A stretch of 64,000 nucleotides of DNA from assembly GCF_030848805.1 (NCBI RefSeq), contig NC_092369.1, positions 6,338,661 through 6,402,660 on the forward strand, in the 5' to 3' direction. Positions within the stretch are counted from its first letter, which is position 1. Every line of letters starts with the position of its first letter. This DNA comes from Temnothorax longispinosus. Lineage: Eukaryota > Arthropoda > Insecta > Hymenoptera > Formicidae. Position numbers and translations under genes: made by a program. The notes beneath the pieces were generated by a model. That model saw nothing but the letters and a program-made list of their open reading frames with translations. It was not told the DNA's origin and did no database searches. Below, piece by piece: positions 1 to 13,215 of the stretch.

Positions 1-1510
1 GTAAAAGTGTCGGCATCAACAATTATTTCGAATAACTTTTGATTTTTGTAATACAATCTTGTATTTTAAGATAATCGTGATACAAAGGGTTTTAAGTGCA
101 CTACTGCACTAATGTGTGTTTTATAGATAAAAGTAAAAAAAAAGTTAAATAAACACAAACCCATAGAATCTTTATTATAAAATTATAAAGTTACAATAAG
201 AAAATCTAGTGGTTTTCATTTCAAATATCTCGATAATTCGTACATCTCATAACGAAGTATGTACGATTGCACATTTGTCGCGTGACTTGTTAAGCGATTC
301 AAGTTATTAATATCCATTAACTGCACTCAACGATGACGTTACCTCGCATCATCTAGAATGCGCGCGGCGCGCCGACATTAAACACAGTCGATGAAGCATA
401 TGTGCACTGCGCTTAGTCATTGTGGGTCAAGATCATGGAAATGATTTCATTGAGACGTGATCAAAACGTCCTTCGTGATTCATTAAATGGCGCCTCGCGC
501 TTTAATATATCACTTTTCCTACTAGCACCGGAGTATTATGTGATTTCTTTACGGTAAAATATTAATATAACTAGGTTCTCTAGATCAGTAATTTATACTT
601 AAAATACCAACAATAAATGTAAATTACGAAATAAAAATTTCTACTAAGTATAAATTTATATACTTAAATTGATATTATAACCAAATGAACAAGGGGGATA
701 CTAATATATATTCCGTTATACATAACTGTGAGGTAATGTTATTTTATAGTGACTCAGGAAAATATCTTAAATATTTTTGTTTCGATAAAATAGCATTACG
801 CCAATATTTAGAAATTTTGGGTTAAATTTTGATGAATTGAAAGTTGAAGATAAAATAGCAGTTGTCAAATAGATACTTAACGTATTTTTATTATTTTCAA
901 GTTGCAGAATGACGTTAATTCTCGAGAACTCTCGATTGCTGATCAATTTAACATACTGATAAAAGGCGTAGGCAGAACCGAACGTGCGAATCACCGATAA
1001 ACGTGGTTCATTGTGTCACAAAGTCCGACATGCGTGGCAAGTGGCAAGTAAGGACATGCATGCTCGAGAAGTTGTTGATGATCGATGAGTCACGGTGGAT
1101 CGTTGGATCCAAACGCGATTACGACGCATGCACGTACGCAGGCATGTTCGATCGATGCATAGGTACATCCGGCGTGCCTTCAAAAAGAAATTCAACACTT
1201 CTCGCGGCGATGTCGTAAATATTTCGGCGCTTTTTATTACGTCTGCCTTCATTTTCACTTATCATGCGCATCATCGAGCGCTATACCGGATCTTTTTACA
1301 CACTGTCCGGCATGCTAATTGACTGCCGCCTTCTCATCCATTAAAACAGTCACGGTAAAGAAGATATTGAAATTCTTCCACGACTAATTTATCGGAAGCT
1401 TCTTTAGAAAGTGAGCATGCGCGAGTATTATTAGAAAATAGAATCTTTCCGCAGAAATCCGTCCACTTGACGGTTTGCGATGTAAAGTAATAAAATTTTA
1501 TCCCTATTCG

Positions 1511-1536
1511 CTCCAACCATGCCTTTCGTGTCCCAC
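1511..1536 (-). repeat. Copy 1 (inverted) of a 26-32 bp repeated motif
   Basis: Read on the minus strand this gives GTGGGACACGAAAG then GCATGGTTGGAG, the same motif as the + strand copies at 1688 and 2326 but lacking one T. Beyond the motif it continues as CGAATAGGGA, which is also found at 2380-2389, so its relationship with the third copy extends further. Confidence 0.75.
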
Positions 1537-1687
1537 GAATTTCTAACAATCGTTTGTTCCGGAAAACAAATGATCGTGGGAGAATCCCCTCCACGCCGGA
1601 AAAAAGTTATTATGGCAGGGAACCTCAGGTAAAAATTTCAAAGTCCTAGCTCATTTACTCTCGAAACGGGGAACAATCAAAATCTCG

Positions 1688-1719
1688 GTGGGACACGAAA
1701 GTGCATGGTTGGAGGATTA
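1688..1719 (+). repeat. Copy 2 of the 32 bp repeated motif
   Basis: GTGGGACACGAAAGTGCATG followed by GTTGGAGGATTA. It matches the copy at 2326-2357 at 31 of 32 bases (A/T difference in GACACG versus GACTCG). Confidence 0.85.
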
Positions 1720-2325
1720 CGTCAGTGTTGTGTGAAAGGTAAATGAGCATTTTTTTTCGATAAAAATGGATTTTTGTGTATAATTTAAGCGTATTTAAAA
1801 TATTTTTGTCGTTAAAAAAAATTTAACATTCCACAGAGGTCTATTATGGCTTAGAGGCAGGTGGAAGAGGTGGGGAGAAGCTACGATTATAAAAAAAATT
1901 AATTTTTTTACATAAAAAATATCTGTCACACTTCAAATTCGCCTTTTCTTATTCAGAAATTCTTTTTCTAGTATTCTTTAAGTTCTTAAAGTCCTTCTGT
2001 ACCATTTAAAAATTACCAAATTTGCGGCGACGAAATTAAGTATTCCTATTTAATTAATAATTATCTCATATTTTTTTTCTCATTTGCACTACTTTTAGCT
2101 TTAATTTGCGTTTTGGTTCATTAAGTTTCGTCAATTTGTTCGTGAGTTATGATTTTTTAAGTGAAACGAGTCGTAACGTGTGTTTGTCAACATATAATTG
2201 TTGTAAACAAATATTTAAATAAATGATTTCCAAATGTTCTTTACATTGATTTTTAGTCGAAAGTACAAAGATATTATAATAATTTTTGGGGAATTTTTCA
2301 AAGCTATTAACATTATAAAAAACAC

Positions 2326-2357
2326 GTGGGACTCGAAAGTGCATGGTTGGAGGATTA
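2326..2357 (+). repeat. Copy 3 of the 32 bp repeated motif
   Basis: Near-identical to 1688-1719, in the same orientation and 638 bases away. It is followed at 2373-2389 by GTTGGAGCGAATAGGG, which duplicates the tail of the inverted copy at 1501-1517. The three copies together look like scrambled pieces of one repeat family. Confidence 0.85.
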
Positions 2358-2642
2358 TTGGGGCGAAAAAAACGTTGGAGCGAATAGGGTTATTATCGGT
2401 AGGCTAAAATAGATTTCCGAAACAGTAAAAGACTGACGTGATATAAATCATAGGAAATTTTGATCAATTGTATAATTCGCATCTTATCTTTCCATTGCGA
2501 AGAGACGTCGTATTATTTTATTGTAGTTACATACATTTCAAATAATGCAACAAAATAATACCGTACACCACGCGCTCTATTTATGTGTTTATAGACACCC
2601 TTTTAAAGATCGAAACATTCCCTCACCGGTGCGCGAACACTA

Positions 2643-2815
2643 CAGTCGGGAAAAGCAAGGCACTTTGCCGGTTTATCGCAGACAGTAGGATCAAGTGAAT
2701 GGCGCGCCGGAAGTATCCGTTTTTACGAGTGGTGTGCGGAACGAACAGATCGAGAGAAAAGCGCGAAATTAATCGCCGAGAATTTATCGTCCGCCTGAAC
2801 GATCGTCGTGCTTCT
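2643..2815 (+). promoter_or_regulatory. Possible first (leader) exon with strong splice donor
   Basis: A GC-richer block in an AT-rich region that ends in a consensus donor TCT|GTAAGT at 2816. An initiator-like ACAGTC lies at about 2643. An ATG at 2699 opens a frame MARRKYPFLRVV... that stays open through the donor, but its Kozak context is poor (T at -3). A second acceptor-like CATTTCAG at about 2844-2851 and a donor CAC|GTAAGC at 2937 lie just downstream; the gap of 36 nt is too short for an intron, so at most one arrangement is used. It is on the same strand as the collagen exons and could be a leader of that gene 30 kb upstream, but nothing shows this. Confidence 0.22.
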
Positions 2816-5800
2816 GTAAGTAAACTCGCGTAAACTTACGTCTCATTTCAGATTGTAATTGGAAATAAAGCCGTAGAGAGAGCTTGGAACTCCCTCAAAA
2901 CAACAAAGGCATTTTGCAGAATTTCACGTAAGCGTCCTATGTTTTAAAAATTTTACCAGCAATATCTATTATGGTCTATGTTACGTAACATTCCGTGGTA
3001 TCGATCGCGAGGGTAAATTCTCGTTTCATGAGACTTCTTTAAAGGAAAAGAGGAGAGAACAGTGACAATCTCACGACTTACAGGAGGAAGTAATATTAGA
3101 TATTTCATTTTACAGGACAGAATTCCATATCAAACAAGCCGGGAATTAAGAGCGCGTCGCGGAGAGAACCATAAGGTTTCTCCGCAATCACGGAATATAG
3201 ATTACAAGACAGCTAATATTGAAGGGAGCCATTGTCTTCCGGCCGCCGGCTGATTGTCTCTCTCAATCGGAATGTCGGACGCCCGTGATCTAAAATTATC
3301 GGAGGAAAAAGAGTGGATATGGAAATACGGAAGAATTGTAGGTAAAGATGGAGATGACAGACATAGCGATACCGTTGACGTCGCCGTGCCGCGGTTGGAG
3401 AGAGAAATAGTGCTATTACTCGCTCCATCTACTTTATTAAGGATCTCTCTTGATTACTGCACCGCGCCGACGTTCTCCTCGTTCCTCGCGAAAGAGAGAC
3501 CGGGAATCCCGTTAATCTCGCTTCGCCTTTCATCCGATTCCGTGATCCGTCGGCATCCCTCATGCGGCATAACGCACGCGCGCCGCGGCAGGCGGCGTAA
3601 AATTCGTCATTTCTAGAGTTCCGCGGCTGGAACGAGCGTGAGCGCAAGAAACGAGAGAAGGAAGAAGAGGAAGCGAGGCGTGAAACGATTCGGTCAAATT
3701 AAACGGCACCGTTCGCGCGGCCACGGTATAACGTATTAATATTTTACTTGCACGAGGAAGCGGCCAGCTGGCAACTGGGTGGAGATAAACAGACGGAAAC
3801 GTGGGAAATGAGAAGGGTTGCCGCAAAATTTATTCGGATGCTGTACAATCCTGACGGGATAAGCACGCAGTCCGTAAAATTATTTAATTGATAATTACAG
3901 CGATACGTTCTGAATAAACTGTGCAAGAGATAACGGAGAATATTTCTCGTGAAATGTTATAGAGATTTTAATAACGCGCACAGTATTACACAATCGTGAA
4001 AAATATAAAGTCTCTCTTTTAGTTTTAGCCTTGACATCGTTATTTTTATAAGCTGTCCTGAAATACAATTTGAGAAATACTAACGGAAAAATAGCGGCTG
4101 GAATGTCGGAAATAGAGCAAAGCTCGATCGCTCTAATTTTCTCGCCACGCAGGAGATATGGTCCCACTCGCTCCGATTCCACGTCTCGGGGAAGATTTCT
4201 AAAGCGCGGAAGAACTTTGATCATGTTGGTGCTCTCTTGAAAAATGAAAAAAGAGCTTCCGCACGGTTTAGGAGCGAGGAGAGAATCACAGAGAGTCGAG
4301 CTTAATTACTCGCTGGCGTAAACGAGGGCCCGCGTCCCGCGCCTCGGGTTGGGTAAAGCGCGAACGGTACGATACTTCGCCGCACACAATGATCAGGCGA
4401 CAACGGCAACAATGATCAGCGACGTGGAATAACAGTCGGTGAGATATACGCCCTCGGATATATAAACCGCACAATGCAATCCCGCGGAAATCGCACGCGC
4501 CGCGCCGCGCCGCGCTAGCCGGCCCCGGCTCGAGGTCGGGTTTTCTTTGTTTATTACGGCGCTTTGTTTCTTCGGCGCCCGAATTAATCGAATCACGCCG
4601 GGCGTGAATCGATGTTGATTGCGTCGCCGGGTTGCTGCCTGAAAATTAGACGGCAAGCGTGCGAGCGCGTGAAATACGTTGCACGCCGATATTAAGTATA
4701 CGAAAACTCTCACCGGTATACACATGGCACATGGCTGTTTTCCCACTTTTATTTTTTTTTTCGCAAAATGAATCGATCTATTCTTTTTACCCCTTGACAG
4801 CATAATCGATTTAAAATTCAACGTGAAACTATAGTTTACCGGCCATAATTACTTCAGTTACTACATTTTATGTTAGTGATAATATTTTATAAAATTTTAT
4901 TGTGAGAACAGTTTAAATGTTTTGGTGTTAAATAGACGATACAATACGACATACTAAGTGTGTCCGGAGAAAATTTTATCACCCGCAATAACAGAGAACT
5001 GTACGGATATAATATCCTCTCCATAAAGCCGAATCCGCTGTGGAATTCAAAGTATCGAGTTTCCGGTTTATTGGCACCTTCGATTTTCAACTTCCGTCGA
5101 GCAGCTGTTATCCGTCCGCTATCGTATTCGCATACCGCGCTAGCAGATACTTTCCGCAGCGTTTTACCATTTATCATTCCGCAGATACGAGAGCAATTTT
5201 TAATATCGAAATTTCCGAAATGGGAGCTCAGACCATATTTTTGATTACAGACTCATCTTTCATTTTCCACCCAATAGCGGTCACTGAAAGAATAGCCGAA
5301 AGGGTCGGAGTTCGAGATTCTACATTATGCCATAACTTGGGAAAGTTCGATAATTTTCTCTTATCACAGCCTGGAGAGCCACTTTTACGATGGTGCCCTG
5401 ACTTTTCCTCGCCGGACGTGACTTCTGGCTTCCCGAAATCGGTTTTATCTCTAGCGAGAATAATTTTCCGCCAAAAACTTTCTCCATTGCACGAGTGTCG
5501 TTAGCGCAATTAGAATTCATAGACACGTCAATCCGAGATACGAACGTCAGTACGTACTATCAGATGGGAAGCGTTCATAAAGATTGCGATCAGTATAAAG
5601 TTTTACAGATAAATATAAAGGAAATAATTTAACCATTAATTTTAGCACCAAGTACTTTAGTCTCTTCGATGTTTTAGCCAATTTTACTTTAAAAATCTTA
5701 ATAAAATTTAATACAATATAAAAACATCGATATACACACAGAATAGTAATTTTCGAAAAAAGGTATAAAGATTAGAATCGCTAGCCTCGTCTCACACGTG

Positions 5801-6513
5801 CACTAAATGCTGAGATGCAACTGACTGAAAGACGTTGATTTAAAGCGTCAGCTGCATTCGCCCGAGGCACCACAAGCCTCATCTAAGCAGTTACAATGAG
5901 AAAGGCAAAATAATTACTCACGCTCACTATAGATAGATTAGGAGTTTGTACGAGGCAACTCGTCACTGTTTAAGGAACAGAGGGAGAAGTTGTCTCGTGT
6001 ATGCGCAGCATACGTATAGATTAAAGGATTCTAGGAATTACCTATCAGGCGCAGAAGGTGCATAAGGTAGGGTGGAGGAAAGCCGGGCATACAATCGCGA
6101 AGAGGGAAGTCTGAGGGAAGTGCAAACAGAGCACGGCGGAGGTCAACCGATGCATTTACATAACTCGCACATATGTAAAGACACATTGCCTGGCTCGTAC
6201 CGAAATACCGGATTGTCAGAAAGTCCTACGATTAAATATTAGCGAGAATAAACTGCAGCCTTCGCGGGATATTCCCCATCCGGCAACGGCAAGAGCGAAA
6301 ACATAGGAGAGAGCTTCGGGACGCTTCTTTCACGCTCCGTTTTCCTGAGGCCACTTATCTCCTTCCTCATCCTGTCCGTATTTCCTTGATCTCTCTTCTT
6401 TTCTCCTGCTCGTAGGATATTTCTCGCTGTCGCGTCTGCTTTCGCGGAATTGCGGATCTTAATCGTTTTCGTGATCATTTGAGCGACTCTTGTTAGAAAA
6501 AAGTACATGGATA
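2816..6513. other. Non-coding, mixed composition
   Basis: Alternates AT-rich sequence with CpG-rich blocks near 3540-3720 and 4300-4560; the latter includes a CGCGCCG run at about 4497-4515. Open frames of up to 154 codons (5040-5504 +, 4393-4821 -) show no domain, overlap opposite-strand frames and have no splice or start context I trust. Confidence 0.45.
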
Positions 6514-6574
6514 AAGAGATAGAAAGAAAGAGACAGAGAAAGACAGAGAGAGCGAGAGAGAGAGAGAGAGAAAT
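6514..6574 (+). repeat. (GA)n-rich microsatellite
   Basis: Imperfect AGAGAC/AGAA run that becomes pure GA repeats near 6553-6570. Confidence 0.9.
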
Positions 6575-6651
6575 GAAAGCAAAGAAGCTATACGATGAGG
6601 CTAAAAATGAAAACTGTGAAAGAGTACAGGCAGTGTAGGCGGAGGGCTCCC

Positions 6652-6757
6652 CGGAACAAACGATGCTTGTAATATCTCAGGAGCATCCTCGACTACCTTA
6701 TAGCCGCCGGCGAGTCGTATTCAAACTTCCCGATTATCTTCTCCGAGACACCGTGGC
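6652..6757 (+). repeat. Duplicated GC-rich element, copy A
   Basis: Shares blocks with 7358-7472 in the same order and strand: GAACAAACGA, TGTAATATCTCA, ATCCTCGAC, TAGCCGC, TCGTATTCAAACTT and CGATTATCTTC with CCGAGA. Estimated by eye at about 80% identity over 105 bases. No open frame is shared, so it is unlikely to be coding. It could be a duplicated regulatory element or two copies of an interspersed repeat. Confidence 0.8.
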
Positions 6758-7174
6758 TGCGAGATTAAAAATCGTTGTTATGGAACGCCGTTAGTTTTCT
6801 GCTTATCGCAAAAATTTTTTAAAAATGCGGGATACCGTCGAATATGACGATATTTACTCATGTGCTCATATTATTGTTACAAAAATTGCGGTAGTGTAAC
6901 GCAGATATATTAAATAGATTTCTCAATATTCATATTTTTAATCTCAAACTACTTGATCCAGACAGCAGAGCTTTCATCTTTTATTAAATAATCTAATACC
7001 ATAAAGTTTGCACAAACCTTTCAATGATACAATTTTATACTTAAGATCATTACACTCTATAAGATATCAGAATCGCTTTTAAGAGATTGTTGCAGAAGTA
7101 TCCGCGATACACCGTGTCCAACTTTCAATTCCCGCGATAAACCTTTAAACAAATTAAATCTCTTCGGAAAGCGA

Positions 7175-7196
7175 AGCGATAGCGATAGCGATAGCG
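7175..7196 (+). repeat. Short tandem repeat (AGCGAT)n
   Basis: Three full AGCGAT units plus a partial fourth, immediately upstream of duplicated element copy B. Confidence 0.9.
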
Positions 7197-7357
7197 CATG
7201 ATGCCCGGAGATTAGTTTACCCCCCGAAGAAGCGAGCCGAAGTGATGAAGGGATGGAGATGCTGAAAGAACGGCCCGCGAAAGAACGGTGGCGAACGAGG
7301 GAGGAAAAAGCCGGTGGGGATAGGGTCTAAGGAAAACTGCCGAGAGGGATAGCAACC

Positions 7358-7472
7358 CTCGAACAAACGACGCCTGTAATATCTCACGGATATCCTCGAC
7401 CGGGTCGTAGCCGCGGGGAGAATCGTATTCAAACTTCGCGATTATCTTCCCCGAGATTCTCTCCCGTGGCCG
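7358..7472 (+). repeat. Duplicated GC-rich element, copy B
   Basis: Second copy of the element at 6652-6757, about 700 bases downstream and in direct orientation. It ends in CCCGAGATTCTCTCCCGTGG where copy A has CCGAGACACCGTGG. The sequence between the copies is not repeated, so this is not a simple tandem array. Confidence 0.8.
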
Positions 7473-9593
7473 TTACCCTCCTGCCTCCTTCCCTTCCGCC
7501 CACAACCCTACCCTCCCCGTATTTTTTTCTTCCACCACCCACGAACGCCACCGCATCGCCGTCGCACGACTCGTGCACACGGGAACCACTCGTGATAAAT
7601 GCGGCCCGATAAAGGCGCACTCGTCATTCGCTCAGGCGGATCGACCGCTCGTTCCTTTCCTTCTCTCCTTCATCCCTTTTTTTTGACGAATCGTCTTTGT
7701 CGCCGACGTGAAATGGAATCGAGCGCGATCGAATCCCGAGGGAGGGAGGCAGGGAGAAAAAACAAGCACGGCAATCGCGAAAAGGTGATATCGCGAACGA
7801 TTGTCACCTGGTGACAAAGGCGCGCGTACGGAAACGGATTATTTATCGCGTCGTCGCGGCCGTTCTTTCTTCGCGTCAAGCAAGAAGAATGATGTGCTCC
7901 TGGTGAAAATGATTTCATAGCGAAATGATCGTTTCCCCGGTTCTCTTCGCATAATTACATCGTGTCGGAAAAGCGCAAATGCAAAATTATATTTTAACTA
8001 GAGATTAGTCGACAACGACTTGTTAATTATTGTTAAAATAATTCGCTTTTGAGAATTACCGGCTGCTTCAGTACGGAAAAATGATGTGTCTATATGGATG
8101 GATATCAATATCTTAGGACAAGAGCGTCCGTTCTGCGACTTGGAAGGTAAAAGGAAGAAATGTCATATCTTCCGATATATAAGGCATTTATTTCCCTGTA
8201 CCTATGATATTGACACATATATATTACGGGTCTAAAGCATCGGTATATATTATATCAAACGTAGAATAAAAGTGTGCGCGCGAGAGATGAAATACCACCA
8301 TAAAGAATTGCAGAGAGATGGGAGAGAATAGGTTTACAGAGTTTATCGTTACCATTCGAAATCAATAATCGCCGGGAGAATTGTATTCCTACCGTGAAAC
8401 GTAGGTTCGCGTTTTCTCTCAGCGCAGAATAATAATAAAAGAAAATGAATAAATCTGATAAATACACTAGAACGCGAAATTTCCGCCGTAGCTGCAATGC
8501 TTACGCCGCTTACGCCCACGGGTGCGCGCGCAAACAATCCTCCGGATAAACGTGATTACTTCCGGTTGCCGATCGTTCGCGACGTATTTTATTACGTCAC
8601 CCAGTGCATATGCAAACAATGAAATTTAATCCGGATTGCCGGGCACACGTGTACGTGTCTAAAGAAACGACGGCGACGTAAGTCCGAGTATTATAAGATC
8701 GAATTTCCAAGCTTCCACGAGGAGAAAATCGAGGGACTTCTAGATCGGCGAAATCGAAGCTGCAGCGGGAGATCTCGTTCGTATCTCGTTCTCGCCCCGA
8801 CGATTGGTTATAGTCGTCGAAACGACACGCGAAATCCGTCGGGAGATAACGAAATCAATTTCCGTGGGATTAGAAACCGAGCGACGATTCGTTCGTTAGA
8901 GGTGCCTTTTTGTTGGCTCGTTTGAGATCCGAATGGCGACATCACCGGTCGCTGCCAACGGGGACCAACGAGCGACATTAAAGGCGATGGACGGGATACG
9001 TCCGGCTGTTAAGATAGAGATCAAGGTAATTAATCGGCGCTGGCTAATTACACCGGATTATTTCGTGCCAGTTTGAAACGCTCGCCGCTGTACGATCGCA
9101 GTGCTGATGACTTTGACAGACGTGCTCTAAAGGGTCGAGAGGGCTTTAAAGAACGATCTATATCGTTACAAACGCTACGTGAACGCGAAGATAACAATCT
9201 CCGCTTGGGCATTTAAAAGGATGATAAACATTTCCGCGAAATCATTACGTTCAATGGAATCCATTTATTAATTACGAAATTACTTTATCCTCATCACGGA
9301 AAATATAGCAAGTATTTTTATAAAGGTTTTCAGGAGCTATCTTAACATCGAAATGATTTTATTATCCTTGTTGTATCTTACCTTTATTTTCTACTTATAT
9401 AACTGTTCTAGATTTCTTACGTATCTCAGTTTCTTAAACATTTTGTACAATACATAATATTTTTATGAAATAGATAGAAATTTTCTCTACTGAAACCGTT
9501 ATAGTCATCTTGTGAAATTCTGTTTATTCTTCGAATTAAAATGACGCGAATAAGCGTCACTCGATCAATAAGAAAACGTAATCGGAAACTCGA

Positions 9594-9615
9594 TACACAT
9601 ACACACACACATACA
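9594..9615 (+). repeat. (AC)n microsatellite
   Basis: ACACAT/ACACAC run of about 20 bases. Confidence 0.9.
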
Positions 9616-10729
9616 TTCGCGAATTTAGACCGATATCGTAATTCTTCGCTCTCATTTGGCTGGTCCCCAAACAACCGTGTATTGTGGGTGTCACCCAAAT
9701 TCTTCTCAGACACACAGGAAATTGCTTGCCCGCAATTGGCTACCGGATGCGGCGTTGAAAGCACCGTAGGAAAATCGTTTTAATTGGCGCCGCGGAAAGC
9801 CGGAAAATTGGCCCGTACGATCGTCTAGACGGCTAATTTGAATAACATGATAACGTCCGGCTGCATTTTCGCCGAGCGCGCTAGATTATCGAGGGAAAGC
9901 TGCGAAAGAAATAATGTTTGCATATACATGTTGCTTTAATCAACGGTATGAAGCACCTCTAATAAACTGAACTAAATTAAACTACTCGACGTTTACAAAC
10001 TAAAAGCTGCAGTAAATTTTTTTCTCACGGAATTGTAATGAATATCAGAACATGATTGCGAAGAAGGACTTTTAAAAGCTTTCTAAACTTCCTAATTCGT
10101 ATATTAATAATGGATGATCAACTTGCTTTTTCCATAACTTATTAAAAATTCTTTATGCTTTCGCTCAGTATCGCTAAATAAAACGATGAAGAAATAATCC
10201 TGATTTAAAAAAGAAATTGATAACTTTATTACGGTATATCTTGAAAATCTTTTCGCGGTCCAAGCGAATTTTCTTGTCGTATGCAAATATAATTCCATAA
10301 CTAGAGATATAAAGAATACCTTGTAGGCTACTCGTCAAAAACAGTTTGTCATTATGTATTCGTTACACTGTTACACCGAAAATATATAAATTTCATCTTA
10401 TTCAATTCCGTCGAATTGTCCTTGGCCTCGGACTAAGAATATCTTTCACAAGCGTATTCAATCTAGCAACTGAATAACACAAAGACTTATGAGACTAGAA
10501 TCAGTTATATTTTTAACTTTCGGCTACGTTAAAATTGAAATACGCCAAATGAAATACGAGGAATTTAAAGTAACGATTATGTCAGGTAGTTTCTAGTGTT
10601 CACGAACCAACAAAACAACGCATATAATTTGAAACATTTACGATAGTAATGTTAATAAATCCTATTGTCATATCATTTTAACAATGCAAATGATATCGAA
10701 CTGCATTGACTGACATTCCATATTATTAT

Positions 10730-10730
<1 letters not shown>

Positions 10731-10774
<44 letters not shown>
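10731..10774 (+). repeat. (TA)n microsatellite
   Basis: TATACATACA followed by about 17 TA units, pure from 10741 to 10774. Confidence 0.95.
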
Positions 10775-10775
<1 letters not shown>

Positions 10776-13156
10776 CATTTCGAATAGCAAATACACTAGT
10801 CATTACGCAGATGCATTAATAAATGATATTATACTGGATTAAATTTCGTAATTTTCGTTAAACAATATCATTCGACTGTAATGTCCTTCACGGTATTATA
10901 ATGTTGTAGAGCGCTCTCCAGTCTTTCGTCCACATATTTATTCCTATCATCTGTTTGTTTCTCAGCAAGATATTAAACGACCGTGCACACGTTGTGTATG
11001 CGCACCTGTTTCTGTGTTATGCATTATTATATTAAGCTCTCTGCAGGCGCATCAGTGTCTGCAGTCGAAAACGAAATAGAACATGCGAGAGCGGAGAAGA
11101 TAACCGGTTAACTCGATAAAAGGAACTCGGACGAATAAGAGAATAGAAAAGATAACGCAAACTGGAAATAGTAAACATTTTTGCGCGTTATTTTCATATA
11201 AATTAAAGTGCATTTCGCAATCTCCAATCAAATTGGAGACCCCAAGACCCCACAGTGTATAATAGGCAAAATAAGACCTAGTGTATACCTAGGGTTAAAA
11301 AAGATAACATGCAATTTATCTTACAGAACAACAAATTGTTTTCTTTGGCAACTTTTTTTAGCAAAAAATGAGCAACAAATAAAACTATTAGTTAAAATTG
11401 GTTCTGTTCACTTCGTTCCGCTAACTTGTAAGACGTACATTTATATTTTGTATTATCTGCGTATAAAATTAATCTAGAATTTAATTTAATTTAGAATTAT
11501 ATACAAATACATTCTAAAATAATTATTGTTTTAAAGCTTTCTGTCTGTTTATATCTACACTAATGTTTTTTTTCTGAACTGTAATTGAAAATATAGAAAT
11601 ATTGTAATATTGCGTATATCATAAAGATTTATCAAAATTTAATGCAAGAAAGATTTCACTTTGGACTTATCGAACAATCGATATTTACATAAATTCGTCA
11701 CTTTATTCTCGTTTACAAGATTCTATAATACAAATATTGCAATATGAATATTATGAATATCATATTATATACTCTGCTGTCACCAACTGTGCCAATTTTT
11801 ATCTAAAATAGCGCGATCCACGTCAGCCAACGGACAGATCTCACAAATACTCCCCGTTTAATATTTAATAACGTCCGCCATTGAAAATTTAATTATACTG
11901 TCGTCTACAGTTGCATTCGTCCGGTTTGAGAGAGCCGTAGTTGTTGTAGTTGAAACGGAAGCAAAATAATTCCAAAGAGAACTTTCAACTTTTATAATTC
12001 ATTACGATTCATTTTAATAAAGACAACGTATGTTTTTTCAGCGCATACGATCCGCCTTGTACTCGAGTATTCCAACCAACTTTTAATCGAATAATAGATA
12101 TTTCAAAGCTAGTCTTGTTATGCCAAAATTACTACGACGAAGTTAAAGATATGGCATTTTTAATTATCGCAAAATTTATATTACGTTGTTGCGAAAATAT
12201 AATTTCTCCTTAATTGTTACGAAAAAACCAACCGCTAAAATAACAGTATGTTTCTTTTTGGCCTTTTTGCTTACTAATGATTTCAAATATATATTTGCCT
12301 TACAATTTTAAAAATTAAAAATTTTGCTTTTGAATCTTAATGGCTTGATTCTTTTGTGATAAGAGGACCGAATGGGAAACATACGAAAAATCGTTATCTT
12401 TCTATTGTTGTACGAGGGGATAGATAAAGGATGGAAACGATCTTTTTTATTCGTATGCAGAATGCATGCTGACGCAATGTACATCGGAATCTCATGAGAC
12501 ATCGAATTTCCTGATTCCATCAATAGAAAGGATTCTCGATAAGCGATGGAAAGGAAGAGAAAGAACATCGAACTGATAGTCACGTCGAAGTGCAGTGACT
12601 TGCGTTCGAGAAAATCGTCATAGAAAATATAAAAAAAAATATAATCAAAGCGTGAAAAATCGTATGACGACAACCCGTAGGTTAAATGTTATCTTTTTCA
12701 GTGACAGTATTAAATCACCAGCGTTATTTTCGTTTGTGCTTATTTTAGAAGAAGGTCAGAGCTTCTATTACACCGCGAGATATCGTATAATAGATTGTGA
12801 ACAGCATTTTTATTTTTCAATATAATCTTCCTTTATATCAATACCTTTTTTAGAACAATTAATTGATTTAAATTTTTAATAGCATAGAAAAATTAATTCC
12901 TTTTTTTCTGAAAAATATTGGAATAAAAAATTATATTAAAAGAAAAAAATATTTGTTTCATTTGATTATCTCTTTTATATCCTTGGGCCAAAAACTTTTG
13001 AATCTTATTACGTAACTTGAGCTTATTGTCACAAGTTAGGCAAATACTATGCTACGTTCTTCTTATTTTCTATATTCTTCTATGTTTATAAGGAATTTGC
13101 ATCGACACAATGCGCGCCAACTATCCCAGGGGAACTGGGATCTGGTCTGCCAGAAT

Positions 13157-13215
13157 CAGTTATCATTTTCTTTACCGGCTTCCCATCAGCTACCATTTTC
13201 TTACCGGCATTCCAT
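13157..13215 (+). repeat. Minisatellite, two ~30 bp units
   Basis: Unit 1 (13157-13186) and unit 2 (13187-13215) share CATTTTC, TTACCGGC and TTCCCAT/TTCCAT blocks between CAG boundaries. A truncated third unit begins at 13216 (CAGAGTATCAT). A 7-bp hairpin, ATCCCAG / CTGGGAT, lies about 25 bases upstream. Confidence 0.8.

Larger units (their letters stand above)
1..2642. other. Non-coding, AT-rich, with scattered repeats
   Basis: No gene can be supported. Short frames around 1003-1322 overlap each other on both strands and lack domains. The stretch holds homopolymer runs and the threefold 26-32 bp motif described separately (1511, 1688, 2326). A CpG-rich patch is seen near 355-400. Confidence 0.5.

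Noticed and set aside
5362..5382. miR-2/13-like seed TATCACAGCC
   Set aside because: Only the first ten bases match and no hairpin could be drawn around it.
5040..5504. 154-codon + strand frame
   Set aside because: No recognisable domain, overlapped by another open + strand frame, and no splice or promoter context.
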